Source: Alentia gelatinosa (taxonomy: Eukaryota > Annelida > Polychaeta > Phyllodocida > Polynoidae). Taken from it: 64,000 nt of DNA. The notes under the pieces are model-generated. The model searched no databases, was not told where the DNA came from, and saw nothing but the letters and a program-made list of their open reading frames with translations. Position 1 is the first letter of the stretch. Each line of letters begins with the position of its first letter. Shown here piece after piece: positions 35,196-46,698 of the stretch. Location: the NCBI GenBank assembly GCA_950022655.1, contig OX465581.1, positions 35,993,300 to 36,057,299 of the forward strand, given 5' to 3'. The position numbers and the translations under genes were made by a program.

Positions 35196-36604
35196 TAAGT
35201 AGAAAACACAGAATTATTCACAGGTATAGGAGTAAAGGCTATTTTTGTCAGTTTTTGATGGTCCTCTTGTTAAAAATCTGGCTTGAGGATGAGAAGCGTA
35301 GCCGCGGAAGCCCGGTGTTTGTCCATGTTGCCGTGTCATGTTGGCGCACATATCGGCCGACTTAACTTTCACACCAGCCTGACACACAGCTACGTACCTA
35401 CCCATTATTTGTAGTGATGTTAACATGTTGGTCCATGTAATTTACTCTTTTAGTTACAAAAAAACATGGACTTAACAAGCTGAGGTTGAAATATGAATAA
35501 CATACACATGTATGTGTGATTTCTGGAAGAGTATTTTCATTCATATCATTAACAAAATTAGCAAACCACACATTGGCTTTAGTTTTGCTATAGAACGAAA
35601 ACGGAATCCCATTAGCATTAATTGCGTACGGAACACGGTGCACGGATGATTCAGCGACGTGGACTCGGCATTTGATTAAGGATGTCCATTACATGCCAGT
35701 AGATATACAAATAGATATCTCCACATTCAATCTAGCGTGCTATGCCGCCGGTGTCCGGCACTTAATATCTGCAGGGTGTTCAGTTCAGTTCACCACCACC
35801 GGTATTTCTCTGGGGATTCTGTTCTCCAGGCTTTCTACACAGTAGGAATAATGGCAGATTTATGAAACACGTCCCCGAGACTGACTCTGACCATTGGAGG
35901 GAGCGGGGATGGTGTGGACGGTGGAGAAACCAGTCTGGGTGCTGGGTTGTTGTGAGGGGCGGGGGAGGAGTAGGGGCAAAGAGAGGGAGTGAGGACCGAC
36001 GCCTGGAACCGGCGAGCTGCCTGCAACGATTGATTGGATTGCGAGGCTGTGGGCGGACCTCCACACGCTTAGAACCAGCAGAGTAGCACCATATTGATGC
36101 TAGGGAGATACGGTCGCTTCTTCCCGGCGTACTTTAATACACATACATCACGAGAGTCCAAGACTAGACCTATATTCGGCCAAGTCGTAGCTGAGAACAT
36201 AAAAGAGCCTGGTGTGAGGTGTAGGTCAACAATTTACCAATGCTCAGTGGTGAATGCTTTCTCTGGTTTAAGGCCGTTGGTTTCTTCTTTTAAATGTAGA
36301 CACTAGCACATTCATGGTAAACACACACTCAGATGAAAGCGGATGTAGCTGTATCCCGATCGCGACAAAGATTTACCCAATATACAGGTAATGGATGTAT
36401 TGTAAAAACCCCAAAACATAGTCAGATTTTACTTGAGAACTAGATACGATGGTGTTGTTGGATTGTTCCTTATCTTCAGGTATTTATTATTGCGGTAGAA
36501 CACACTACCTATGATAACACCAACATAATGCTTAAAAGAAAATGCCATTCATTAATCACGGTATGAACAACATACATGTGGTAATGAGTCCCATTCTCTC
36601 ATTA
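35196..36604. other. Stretch without recognised gene
   Basis: No supported gene. A GC-rich patch at 35870-36060 has frames on both strands with low-complexity Pro/Ser content and no recognisable domain. Confidence 0.5.
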
Positions 36605-36760
36605 CGGGAATGGCAGCTGGGGGCAGGAAAAAAAGTGAAAATACCTTTCACTTGGAATTTACTGCCTCAGAGAAAAGAAACTGTCAAAGAAAACATAGTA
36701 AACACATTGGTGTTGGCCACGGCGTGGGACTGAAGGTGTGTGGGGAGGTTGAAAGCAATG
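36605..36760 (-). mobile_element. hAT-like MITE, family B copy 3, interrupted
   Basis: Reverse orientation: CGGGAATGGCAGCTGGGG at 36605 is the complement of the right terminus, followed by CAGGAAAAAAAGTG, GCCTCAGAGAAA, GGCCACGGCGTGGGAC and GGGAGGTTGAAA. The copy stops where the Penelope-like element begins, so it may have been the insertion target. Confidence 0.55.
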
Positions 36761-36775
36761 TATTATTGATATCAC
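36761..36775. repeat. Left 15-bp target-site duplication
   Basis: TATTATTGATATCAC occurs here and again at 38154-38168 with no mismatch, and the match stops at both outer edges. It brackets the Penelope-like insertion. Confidence 0.75.
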
Positions 36776-36859
36776 AGTGTAAAATCTTTGCCGTCGGATG
36801 GGTTTCCGAGCCTCAGATGTCTGACAGCGTGTTGGTTCGGCATCATTTCGACGAAAAAA
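36776..36859. repeat. Left inverted terminal segment of the Penelope-like copy
   Basis: About 80 bases (AGTGTAAAATCTTTGCCGTC through TTTCGACG and AAAAA) are complementary to 37481-37569 with only a handful of mismatches. It begins at the target-site junction, so the insertion starts with a flipped copy of its own downstream repeat. That could reflect twin priming or end-inversion during integration. Confidence 0.8.
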
Positions 36860-37457
36860 CTGGGAGATCCTAGGCAAATCGAGTACCACCAAAAACATCT
36901 ACCATTCGAAACTGGTGAGGGGCTACAAACGCCCCAAAAACCTACGGGACCACCTAGTAAAAGCTAGGACAGTGTTCCACCCAGGAGAGGCGAACGATCC
37001 TAAGGAGAAATGGGACAACAAATGCACCAAAAAGGATTGCAAATACTGCCCCATGATACGAAAATCAAAAACAATCCACTCAAAATCAAAAGGCACCAAA
37101 CACCATTGCAAAAGCAATGTCTCATGCAATAGTTCCAACATCATCTATTGCGTTGAATGCAAACTTTGTGGCATACAATATGTGGGCCAAACGAAGCGAA
37201 AGCTTAAGGAGAGACTCTCTGAACACCTGAGAAGTATCAAGAAAAAGAGCGGGATCAGCGATGTCCCAAAACACTTCAACATGCATGAGCATAAAGGAGT
37301 GGAGGATGTACAAATATATGTAGTAGACTACATATATCAACATCCACAAAGCAAAAACGCGAGCTGCCTACGAGACAAAATCGAATACAATTGGATTCAC
37401 CGTCTCGGGTGCCAAGCACCAAGGGGGCTCAATACGATGGATAGCAAATACGGATAA
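36855..37457 (+). pseudogene. Penelope-like C-terminal fragment with GIY-YIG endonuclease domain
   Basis: An open frame running to TAA at 37455-37457. The linker NWEILGKSSTTKN and GYKRPKNLRDHLVKA is typical of the region between reverse transcriptase and nuclease in Penelope-like proteins. Next come a Cys/His cluster (CTKKDCKYCPMI, then H and C residues) and the nuclease core: NIIYCVECKLCGIQYVGQTK, in which IY plus QYVG is the GIY-YIG signature, then RKLKERLSEHLRS with the conserved Arg and His, and a later KIEYNWIHRL helix. It lacks the whole reverse transcriptase, so it is a truncated remnant. The frame itself has no internal stop or frameshift, so the insertion may be fairly recent. No host start codon is expected. 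Confidence 0.8.
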
Positions 37458-37480
37458 CAACACCCAAATGCCACGTCAAA

Positions 37481-37569
37481 AATTTTTCTCGTCAAAATGA
37501 CGCCGAACCAACACGCTGTCAGACATCTGAGGCTCGGAAAACCATCCGACGGCAAAGATTTTACACTAT
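37481..37569. repeat. Right inverted terminal segment of the Penelope-like copy
   Basis: Starts 24 bases after the stop codon and is the reverse complement of 36776-36859, differing at only a few positions (for example GGATGG-G/T-TTTCC and GGC-A/G-TCATT). Confidence 0.8.
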
Positions 37570-38153
37570 GATTACACACGTTGTTTATCCGCAGCGACAC
37601 ACACAAGTGACAGTGTCAAGCACCACCCGAAAAAAACTGAATAACCTACCTTCAGTTCCTTTCAGTAGCATTGGAAGCGAAATAGACGCTGTCACGATGC
37701 TGAGAGACCACATAAGGACACAATAGACGCCTGATGCGACATATCTCTGTCCAAACTAACGAGTAAGAAGGGAAATCTAAGTTAAGACACCTCCCATCAC
37801 TGGAAACCTACATAGTAGTTCACCCGATAACCACCAGTTGGTAGGGGGAATACAGGAGAAACGGTTCACAGTCCTAACACCAGTCCCGTGCTACAAAACG
37901 CCCATAGGCCTTGCGGCAGTGACTACGTTAGAGAACCAGCGAAAACTCCGTCAAATCCGCGCAACAAGCTTCAGCTTACAACGCGTCCGTAGTAACAGCG
38001 AATCTGCGAGTCGGACCGCGGTCACGTGACGCGGCGCACCAATCACGGTCGAGAAATGTAGGACACGGGTGAATGCGAAACGGCGGGAACGTCTTGCCCG
38101 CGAATTCGATTCTGTCACTTGCTCGTTAGTCGCGTTGTGCCTCGTACACCACA

Positions 38154-38168
38154 TATTATTGATATCAC
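38154..38168. repeat. Right 15-bp target-site duplication
   Basis: Exact copy of 36761-36775. Confidence 0.75.
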
Positions 38169-38174
38169 GCCACC

Positions 38175-38371
38175 CGATTCAGACGAGATGGGATCAAGCT
38201 CTGACCATGAATTTGAATAAGTTTCTGAATTTCTCTCACCCTTCACATTGACCAATTCGACTTTTTTGTGACAAAGACCCCCACTGGATATTTTTGCTAA
38301 ATATCTCATGTGCGTTGGATACGAGTTCCCAATGTTAATTCTATGGAGAAAAAATACCAGGGGTGAGATAA
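38175..38371 (+). mobile_element. Non-coding repeat or MITE, family C copy 1
   Basis: Aligns along about 195 bases with 46699-46892: CGATTC, GAGATGG-ATC, GCTxTGACC, TTTCTGA, CTCACCC, a palindromic CACTGGATATTT/AAATATCTCATGTG centre, GGATACGAGTTCCCAATGTTA and AATACCAGGGGTGAGATAA. The core is bounded by complementary CTCACCC and GGGGTGAG phrases, so it folds as an inverted-repeat element. It is placed six bases after the Penelope-like target duplication. Confidence 0.6.
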
Positions 38372-39944
38372 GGCATGATATCAAATGGGAATGAAAAGTG
38401 GAAATCTGCCTCTATGGTCAATAGCTAAGAAAACCTTTGCTCTGTTCTACCCAATGTGATACCTAATACCACACACTGTGCCTCCTGTAATGTAGAGAAA
38501 CCAGGCTTGGCATCCACACCCAGAGTTATCGACCCACGGCAGTGCCAAGTGTCAAAATGCTCCTTCGTCCACCTACTTTCCGGGGTTCTAGGCCGCCTTT
38601 TATTTTTAGTAGCAGTTATTGATGTGTCATGACTGAGCGCTGGTGTGAGGGGGTTGTCGTGGAGCAGTGGTTGGAGCATGGGACTGCACGACCAGGCAGT
38701 CAAACGGTGATCCTGGATACTAATATGGCGGAAGAGTCTGAAACCAAGTACAGCTTGAGTGTGGTGAAGGTATTCATAGGATCGCATGACCGGTACTAGG
38801 ACCATTAGAATAGATTGACTAGAATAGAACAGTCAAATACAATATGAAAGGCAAATAGACGTTGAATAGATTTTAGAACAAAGGAAAAATGGAATAGTCT
38901 ATAATCTACAAGTGCAGTTTCACATAAAATCGAAGCAGAATTGCGTCTATGACATGTTGTTATTCATTTAAAATTGTGACAACATGAAAATGCTATCCAA
39001 GACAGTTCTAAAAAGATATAATAAGCTTTCTGAAAGGGACACCTCTCTTTGAATGTTTTAGAATAATTGTCGAATACGTTGAAAAGAATTGACTGAGACA
39101 AATCTACAAAACTGAAAAACTTAGATATTGCATAGTCCCTATATATACCCTCAGGGTGCCTTGGGACATTGTACCAAAACATACAAATTTCATCCATTTC
39201 ATATACATGCACATGCACATATATGTAGGGAGACATACAATATTGCAAGCTGATAAAACGAACGGTACAGATTATCATAATGGATTTCAGCAAGCATAAG
39301 AAAAATATTGATTCTCAAGGAAATGGAATCAGAAAAAAATTACTATGCCCCATAGATTCCGGTTGGATACAAACAGGGGCAGCTGCAAGTGCCGTCAATA
39401 TAGGTGGTACTGCTCACAGTGATGGTGCTGGAGATACCCTGGCCGCGATGACGGAACTGCCCGCGCTGCCTGGGCCAGGAGGCAGATGGATGGTGATGGA
39501 ATAGCATGTGGAGAGTGGGTCCAGTTGGGGGAACTCCTCACTTAGACCAGAATGAGCCACTCAGTGTAACTCCCAGAGCCCCACGTCGGGCGTGGGAAAA
39601 TAGCACCCTATTCCTCTCTTCGCACAAATAACCCAGTAGGGAAGGCAGATCAGGCATGCGATAAGCGCTGTGAAAAGGCAGCTACCATAATTGCAGTCCA
39701 ATTTCGACTGTTTCCGTAGGGGTGACTAGAAAGCAAGAATATTAACTAAAATTGAGGCCCTGCTGCACTGTCCTAGTGGCAAAGAGCTAGCCGTGAGCAA
39801 CGAGTGTAGAGACTATGTTCTCTATACTTGTTGCCGTGAATCTTTCACGTGCACTTACCTATTCTTGGACATTCCTCATTTGAAAATGCTATGATTTTGG
39901 GAACGCTTTCATGTACATGTAGTTATTTAACTAGCTATACATGT
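38372..39944. other. Stretch without recognised gene
   Basis: No supported gene. The minus-strand 126-codon frame at 38425-38805 lacks any domain. A 17-bp imperfect stem (GCAACGAGTGTAGAGA with TCTCTATACTTGTTGC) lies at 39797-39833. Confidence 0.5.
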
Positions 39945-40110
39945 AATTTGGAAGTAAAAGAGCTCTCACGTCGGTAGGGGTTAGATCTTTACCTAAATTT
40001 ATTTAGTAAATTCGACCGCAACCCCAGTGATATAAAACCAGCGAGAAAAGCTGAACCTAAATCTAGTCCCTCTATACCCTCAGAGCCTCCTGGGACGTTA
40101 AACAAAACAA
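39945..40110 (+). mobile_element. SINE, 3' half only
   Basis: Contains AAAAGAGCTCTCACGTCGGTAGGGG, TTTACCTAAATTTATTTAGTAAATTCGACC, GTGATATAAAACCAGCGAGAAAAG and CCTGGGACGTTAAACAAAACAAAC in pieces, matching the 3' half of the SINE at 2186-2545. The tRNA-like head is missing. Confidence 0.7.
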
Positions 40111-43024
40111 ACGATTAGACGCACAAACAAACAATCACTTCTAGAAGGTGAACCTGAGTTCCCCATCAATGACAAAGTTCAAACCAAGTCACCAGGGCAC
40201 CTGGTGATTGTACCGTGATGACCTGTGGAGCTGGTGTTCTGGTTCTGTGTATCTGATGCCCTGTTGACTCCATTCTCCACAAGCCCGCGACACTCAAGGT
40301 GCCCCAATGAGCCACTGATGATTCTCCTATCAGCCATGGATGTCCTGCATTCCAATCATGTGCAAACCTGCAGATGACTCACCAAATCAAGTCCATGTTC
40401 AGAGTATCATCAAAACTCCATCTTCCCCGTGGCAGAGGTCATGTTGAAGAGCATTACTGCCATTGATTAAAACAATCTTCCAACCAGAGTGGTTTTTCAT
40501 TAATTCGATGCACAAACAAAGCTTTACGAGGCTGTTCATGTTTGAGCCACAAATTCTTTTCACTCGGCCGTTGTAGGGTAGTGCTTTGCTGCAGACAGTG
40601 TGAATGGAGTGAAAGGAGCGAGAGGGTGCTCGGCGCAGGGGAAACTCCTGAGTAATGAGACCGGAGCCTCAGCACGGGCCCATCAAGGCCACAAGAGGGC
40701 GGTGTTTAAACAAAAGCGGCTCCTCCATGAAGGCTATAGACTTCACAGAGTTGCTCAGAGAGTTGCTCAGGACACTTCTCTCCTGCTGATGTAATGAGAC
40801 CTCGGCTGGTCCGCTCTTACCTCGTCACTGCTCGAGTACCCCAGCCCGCGGCTGGCCCTGCTTCCCAACGTTATACCATTGAGTTCCTCCCGAATCATTT
40901 CCCCTGTGGCCCTCTATAGTGAGCTGTAAAGGGAATGTGTGACCTAGATAGTGCTTAAAATGGTTATGCGGGTGACGAAACCACTAACCACCTAAAGGTC
41001 CTTCAATGATGGTGACATGGTTTTTTTTAATGAAGTAAAACTTATGAAGCATGTCTTCCACTGTGTCAGAACAATACACAGTTTACATAAGGATCCATGA
41101 AGGTTATGTCATTATTTAGCCGCTCGTTTGTGTATGTAAAAATATGATGCAATTACCCTGTGGTTTTACCCTAGGGCACTCATCAGTGCCCTAGGGTCGT
41201 TAGAATTATTCCCCTTCGTACTTCTACCAAGGCAATTAATTACATATTAAAGCGTTAGTGGGCCACTAGGTGGAATCATTATCCCCCACCATTCATTACA
41301 ATATTCATGCTAAAATGTTCTTTTACTGAAGATACTGAGTGAAAATCGCGGTCTAACTGCATAATATATGGAGAGAGGCTTACCGTGGCTAGATGAAATC
41401 TGTACCGTACTAAGTTCGAATTTCAAATGAGGAGCAGATTTCATTCAGCCACCCTCACTGCAGGGATCTCACAGTTCATGGAAATCCATGAAATCATGGA
41501 TTCTGAGAAGACACAGAAATATTGTCTTACTATCTAAAAGCATTAATAAAAACTTTGTCAACACCATATTATTTCTGGAATCCGCTTTGCCTGACTTACC
41601 TATAAAATGTCTGCATTATTACTTCCATAATCTTCATGGTTGTCCATGATAAGCTGCCCTTAGACATAGAGATCCAGGAAACTAAAGGTCAAACCACATT
41701 AGATGAATATTTATCACCAGGAATAATAGGTTATAAGAGCATAGACTGTAGTACCAACCCTACTCACCAAATGAATCTCAATTAAATAAAAAATCGATGG
41801 TAATATCACAGATATAAAATGAAGTTGATGACGTAGCGCAGTAGCAGTAAGACAAAATGTGATATGCTTTTCTTCCTCTATTTATAGCAGACATCAGCAG
41901 CACTTTGACTTTTTACTAAATGCATCTTTACTCGTCCATTCCGATCTTGAGACTTATAATTCCCATGAGTCTAAAACCCATTTCCAGAAAAGGACGTGAT
42001 CTATGTTGGTACTAAGTGACAATTCAGCCATTATTTCCTTCTGGGATATTGGCTGTCACAGACTCTATGTTGTATAGTGTCGTTCCATTATTTGTCATGG
42101 AATTCCTCTCACAGAACGGCAGCTCTGTGAGCTTTTAGCGACCTAAAACCGATATCCAATAACACATGATCACTGGTGACACCATCCCCAGGGTAGACCC
42201 ACTTCTGTCGAAGGTCTGAAAGCCTGAACGCCAATTGAAAAAAGACTCCGGTCCTCCAGGAGTTGTGTAATTTGCATTCCTGTGACTAATGAGCACTGAC
42301 AATTCTCCCTTAAGAGTAACATCGAAGCAAAATGTTGCAACGGGGATGTTGACAAGACTGAATTATGTACGTTGGCTCAAGGCAGGTAGTAGAATATATT
42401 GCTCTTTGGGTGCACCCTCAGGAGACTACAGGGAGAAGACTGTTGGCATGGCAACGTAATGGAGTATAAGTTACGAGTTTTGGTTTGAGGCTAAAAGCAT
42501 TGGAATAGTGGGATGGGGAGTGAAGGGGAGAGGCAGCGTCCTCAAACTAAGCTATTGCGGCACAGAGCTACCTGGTGTGGTGAATGTAGGAGCATGAATA
42601 TCATGTTACGACATCACATGCCAATAGCTGTAAGCATCTTACTTAACCTGAGCTAAGTATTGCGGTTCTAAATATAATTCCCATAGAACACAAAGCTATT
42701 CTGCTTTAGAGTCGTCTATCTGGCCCCTGATGCTTAAAATGATACCAGTTGGTGGGTGTGGTTATCAATGGATTACAACAGCTGATAACAGCAGTTGTCC
42801 CCTGAATACACTGGGGCCATCTTCACGGTCGTAGTTGAGCCCTTCCAATTTACTGGCGGATAGCAATCGCTTTGTGCCCTGTAGTGTTGAAGTGAAATTC
42901 AGTTTTCTGCATTTTCACTGTTGAGTTTAACTATTGACTTGATCGTCTCTTGTGATAATTTAGATAAACCCCTAAACTTGGCAAATAGACAAAGTAAGAC
43001 TGATCAACGGTTTCCCATGCGGAC
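40111..43024. other. Long stretch without recognised gene
   Basis: No supported gene. A perfect 13-bp stem sits at 41168-41197. A CAGGGATCTCACAGTTCATGG segment with repeated CATGGA/TCCATG phrases at 41460-41690 may be another old hAT-like remnant. Confidence 0.5.
41168..41197. other. Perfect 13-bp hairpin with CATC loop
   Basis: ACCCTAGGGCACT (41168-41180) and AGTGCCCTAGGGT (41185-41197) are exactly complementary around a four-base loop. There is no U-run or gene end beside it, so I do not call a terminator or an RNA gene. Confidence 0.7.
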
Positions 43025-43045
43025 TGTATTATTCAAATCACTGGC

Positions 43046-43077
43046 CGACGTTTCGGAACACAAGTTCCTTCTTCAGG
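43046..43077 (-). other. Hammerhead-ribozyme-like core, Penelope-type fragment
   Basis: On the minus strand, CTGAAGA (43070-43076) fits the CUGANGA box. It is followed by a 5-bp stem GGAAC/GTTCC with a four-base loop (43055-43068), then GAAA (43051-43054) and CGTC (43047-43050). Box, stem II, GAAA and a GUC-like cleavage triplet come in the correct order. Hammerhead motifs with a minimal stem III have been reported in Penelope-like elements, and this CTGAAGAAGG with GAAACGTCGG phrase is typical of their terminal repeats. An unpaired A before stem II and a poor stem I are deviations. Confidence 0.4.
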
Positions 43078-43096
43078 GAAATAAATACAATTGCGA

Positions 43097-45704
43097 GAAA
43101 GAACATGAAATTCAAGTTATTTATACTGATTGATGAAGTCTTCAGTGGAGATTTCGACGGGTAAGACTTCATTCAAAGTCTTTCATCTGGCATCAAGTGC
43201 GTGTAGTCATAATTGTGACAACAAATCATAACATATTACTCATGAGTACAATTTATGATATGAATTTAGAGCTAGAATCTCATCTGGAAATTTAATATAT
43301 ATCAACAAGCCACACGGGGCCCAAATTGATTAGTGGTTGATAAAGTGAGTATAGTCTGTCCATGTCCATTTCCATATACAATTTTTTTTACATATTACAA
43401 ATACAATAACAGTTAATGGTTGCCTAACTGGAGTGCCTCTTCGAGAAACCGCCTGGTCTCCCTTCATCTATCAGGCGCCACCTCAGCCATAATGGACAGA
43501 ATGCGAATCAGGGCTTTTTCAGCCTGGACTGAGTGGGGGTTGATCGTTTCTTGAAATCCATGCTATATTTATTAGAATCGCTAGTTTCATGAAGGACAGG
43601 CGGCCATGGAGGTACTTTAAGTGTTCATATGAAGATATACAGGATGGAAGATACAGCTCCTAGTGTAGGGTCAAAACAGGTTTCGGTCAAGAATGTTTTC
43701 AGTCTGTTTCGGTTTTCCTATTTTCGGGTACAAAACCAGGTCACGTGGATCTCCCAGGGTTGAGGGTTTTGCACGGTTCACTGGGGCTATTCACCGTGTG
43801 TGTATAGAGTTATTTCAGATAACCTTGACCTAGATAACAACCTGTAAACAACCTACATACAAAGACAAACAACCAAAAAACCCAACAACTTACAAACAGA
43901 AGCAAACCAAAAAAGACCAACAAACTAGACTAATATTTTACCAGGGGTTGTTTGTACATCGACGCGGATAACACCTTTACCGTCATATTGCAGGATCATT
44001 AACCTTAGCCGCCCTTAGCATTAAATGTTATCTGTTTAGATATGAGCACATATGAAGAACCCTGAACATCTGAAAACCAGATTCACACATTTGAGTAGCA
44101 TCTCGATGAACGTGTGGATTTTATCCTGTACCTCTTCAAAGGTCTCTCACATGATATCATAGTATATACAATATAGGTGATGGATCTAAGAAGATTTTAT
44201 CTTTAGTGGACACATACTACATTATCACACTTCAATATTTTGTTTCTCATCCACTTTAGCACTATAAAATGCCATAACAATAATGTAATTGTTGTGTAAA
44301 GCGCTAGTCACTTATATAACGTTATTAACATAGACTTTGGTAAGTCTGTCAGAGCTGATATGCTGTACAGCATGATGTAGACATGGGCAGAGCCGCTGGC
44401 ATTTAGTCTAGATGTAAGGATACTGGGATATGAGGAGTGCGGGATGGGGGGCTGGCTCTATGTTGTGGTGCTGTGGTCACATGGGTGATTACTAAATGCT
44501 AACTGGTGGCCTATAAAGGTGAGCGGCTGCTTCCGCAGGCCCCCCTCCCTCCCCATACCGGAGCTGAAGATGAATGGATCAGCAGCAATTTGCACGATGA
44601 TAACCTTTGACTTTTTCCTCTAAAACAACTTGTACCAAGTCCGGGTAGGCTCTATAGAGGCATGTGGAGAACGGAGGCTCATGTACCGGGGGACCCTGCA
44701 TGCCATAAAGCCATGTAACACTGATGTGTTCGCTCGCCCGGACACTGTGCGTTTACTCATGTAGAAGGTGAATGCCACGCCTTTTTGTCTCCCGCCAGTC
44801 TTGTATAGTAATCCTTTGTCGATATCTAATCTGTCACTCAGCCAGCATGCCACACCGTATTGATCCGATGTACTGTCTCGCTGCTATTTCTTTCATAGCT
44901 GGAGCTTTTTATATAGAGGACTTATATATGTCCCATTTATTGTTGTTTAATGTCTTAGATCCATTTTTTTGTTCGCCAACATATAGATTTATGGTTTAAT
45001 ATAATCTTCTGCGTAGCTGTAATAGTTTGATGAGTTTGGGGATATGGACTTTGAGATATGTCTTGTCTATTTACTATATTCATTGGTCATTTGATGATAA
45101 GGGAACATTCATACATAAGAGAGTATATTCATAAACATTCGGAAAAAATATGGACCTTGAAGTGTCAGTTTGATAAACCCCCCTTTAAAGACTAACAACG
45201 CCCAATATATCTATATGTAATATACTTCAGAAATAACATTAATATAAGTGTACTTTGTGCGTATGTGACAATAGTAATTTCGGAGAAGAAATCTCGCAGA
45301 TATCGAATGCTCCATGCTGAAGGGTAAGCTCAAGGATCTGTGTGCTGGACATCGCATTTATTACAACGATATGACTGAATATGGACCTTGAAGTACGCAG
45401 AATTTGGTGTGCGAGTCTTGTGTCTGTGGCGCTACTCCCATTTCTCACAGAGATTATTCAGCCAAGATGCTAGCTTACGACATTTGTCAGAGATGGGCGC
45501 CTCACTTCGCCCATTGATGGTGGCAGGCTCATCTCCTGACAGCACCTGTCATAACACATGGCACCCGTCTGTGGTGGTGGGAGGTGGGTACTCTGCAGGG
45601 TAATGGAGGCAAGGACATGTCGTTGTACGCCCGGGATGGGATGTGAAGGTGGATAGCTAATTGTGGGTGTACATTATGATAGGTTGCTGTGCAGTTAGAG
45701 TAGG
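43097..45704. other. Long stretch without recognised gene
   Basis: No supported gene. An A-rich patch with AACAAAC-type phrases lies at 43850-43930. A weak SINE-like phrase (minus) is at about 43255-43290. Confidence 0.5.
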
Positions 45705-46080
45705 AGGAAATGGGGGTGGTAGGTAGATGTGTATGTGAAATGATTGTCGTAGGTAAATATACAGATGAAATGGTGGGTAAATGTGATGGTGAAATAGTGA
45801 TTGTGGGTAAATGTGATGTTGAAATAGTGATGGTATTGGTGGGTAAATATCATGGTGAAGTGTTGTTGGTAGGTAATTGTCATGGTGAAATGTTGTTGGT
45901 AGGTAATTGTCATGGTGAAATGTTGTTGGTAGGTAATTGTCATGGTGAAAGGTTGTTGGTAGGCAATTGTCATGGTGAAATGATGGTGGTGGGTAAAAGT
46001 GATTGTTAAATGGTGATTGTGGGTAAATGTCATGGTGAAATGGTGTTGATGGGTGAATCTGAACGTGAAAGGTGATGGTT
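45705..46080. repeat. 30-bp minisatellite, open on both strands
   Basis: About twelve units of a 30-base repeat. The four central units (45860-45980) are nearly identical (TGTTGGTAGGTAATTGTCAT then GGTGAAATGT), and the flanking ones are degenerate. Because 30 is divisible by three, one frame on each strand stays open. The plus strand gives a 10-residue period (EMLLVGNCHG) and the minus strand a His/Thr/Tyr-rich period. Nothing else suggests translation. Confidence 0.8.
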
Positions 46081-46698
46081 CTCAATAAATGTGCAGGATG
46101 GATAAATTTACTATAGACTAGGAATATATGTTTAGAATGTACACACGTATTTTCATATGAGTGTGCAGGCAGGAGGCGATAGTATAATGAGGTGCTGTTC
46201 AGATTGGAGGGTAGTGAAATGATTGGTCAAGGATGTGAGGACGGGTTAGTATATTTCAATATATTAATGTTAGGTTTTTCAATTGTTAAACTGGTCTTAA
46301 TCTGAAATTATCGAAATGAAATCATCATTCTATTCCTTTATATGAGTTTTATTTTAAGTTCTAATATCTAAGACTGAGCAAGAGAGACATCAACTTCCTG
46401 CAGTATGCTACCAACGAAAAAGGAAATATCAATTTTAATTTTGAGCATCCTTTCCATATGTGAACATGAAAAACCCTTTGTTCCAGAACAGATCTGATTC
46501 AGTCCAGCGTGAGTCAGTGTGGAGAAGGAGACCTCATCTCCATGCCTCATACAGGGCAGGGAGAGCGGGGTCATTATGTAAATCAGATGATAATATAGAG
46601 GATTCCTATGAAAGTTTAGGGTCTAAGGTCGTATCCCATCAAGTTTGTAATTCACAAAGCGTCGTAATTCATAAGGCGAAGCCACGTGGATGACGTAG
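46081..46698. other. Stretch without recognised gene
   Basis: Nothing recognised. Confidence 0.55.

Larger units (their letters stand above)
36776..38153 (+). mobile_element. 5'-truncated Penelope-like retroelement
   Basis: The unit between two identical 15-bp repeats. In order it has an inverted terminal segment (36776-36859), the C-terminal part of the element's protein with a GIY-YIG endonuclease domain (to 37457), the same terminal segment in opposite orientation (37481-37569), and about 580 bases of GC-richer non-coding sequence with GTCACGTGAC and CACCAATCACGG near 38021-38048 that could be its promoter. Penelope-like elements encode a reverse transcriptase joined to a GIY-YIG nuclease and carry LTR-like repeats in direct or inverted orientation. 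The reverse transcriptase is missing, so this copy cannot move by itself. Confidence 0.8.

Noticed and set aside
38425..38805. A 126-codon minus frame and a tRNA-like patch near 38652-38730
   Set aside because: No domain in the frame. The tRNA-like boxes are too degenerate to call a SINE head or a gene.
45657..46085. Long minus-strand His/Thr/Tyr-rich frames
   Set aside because: They are the 30-bp minisatellite read on the minus strand.
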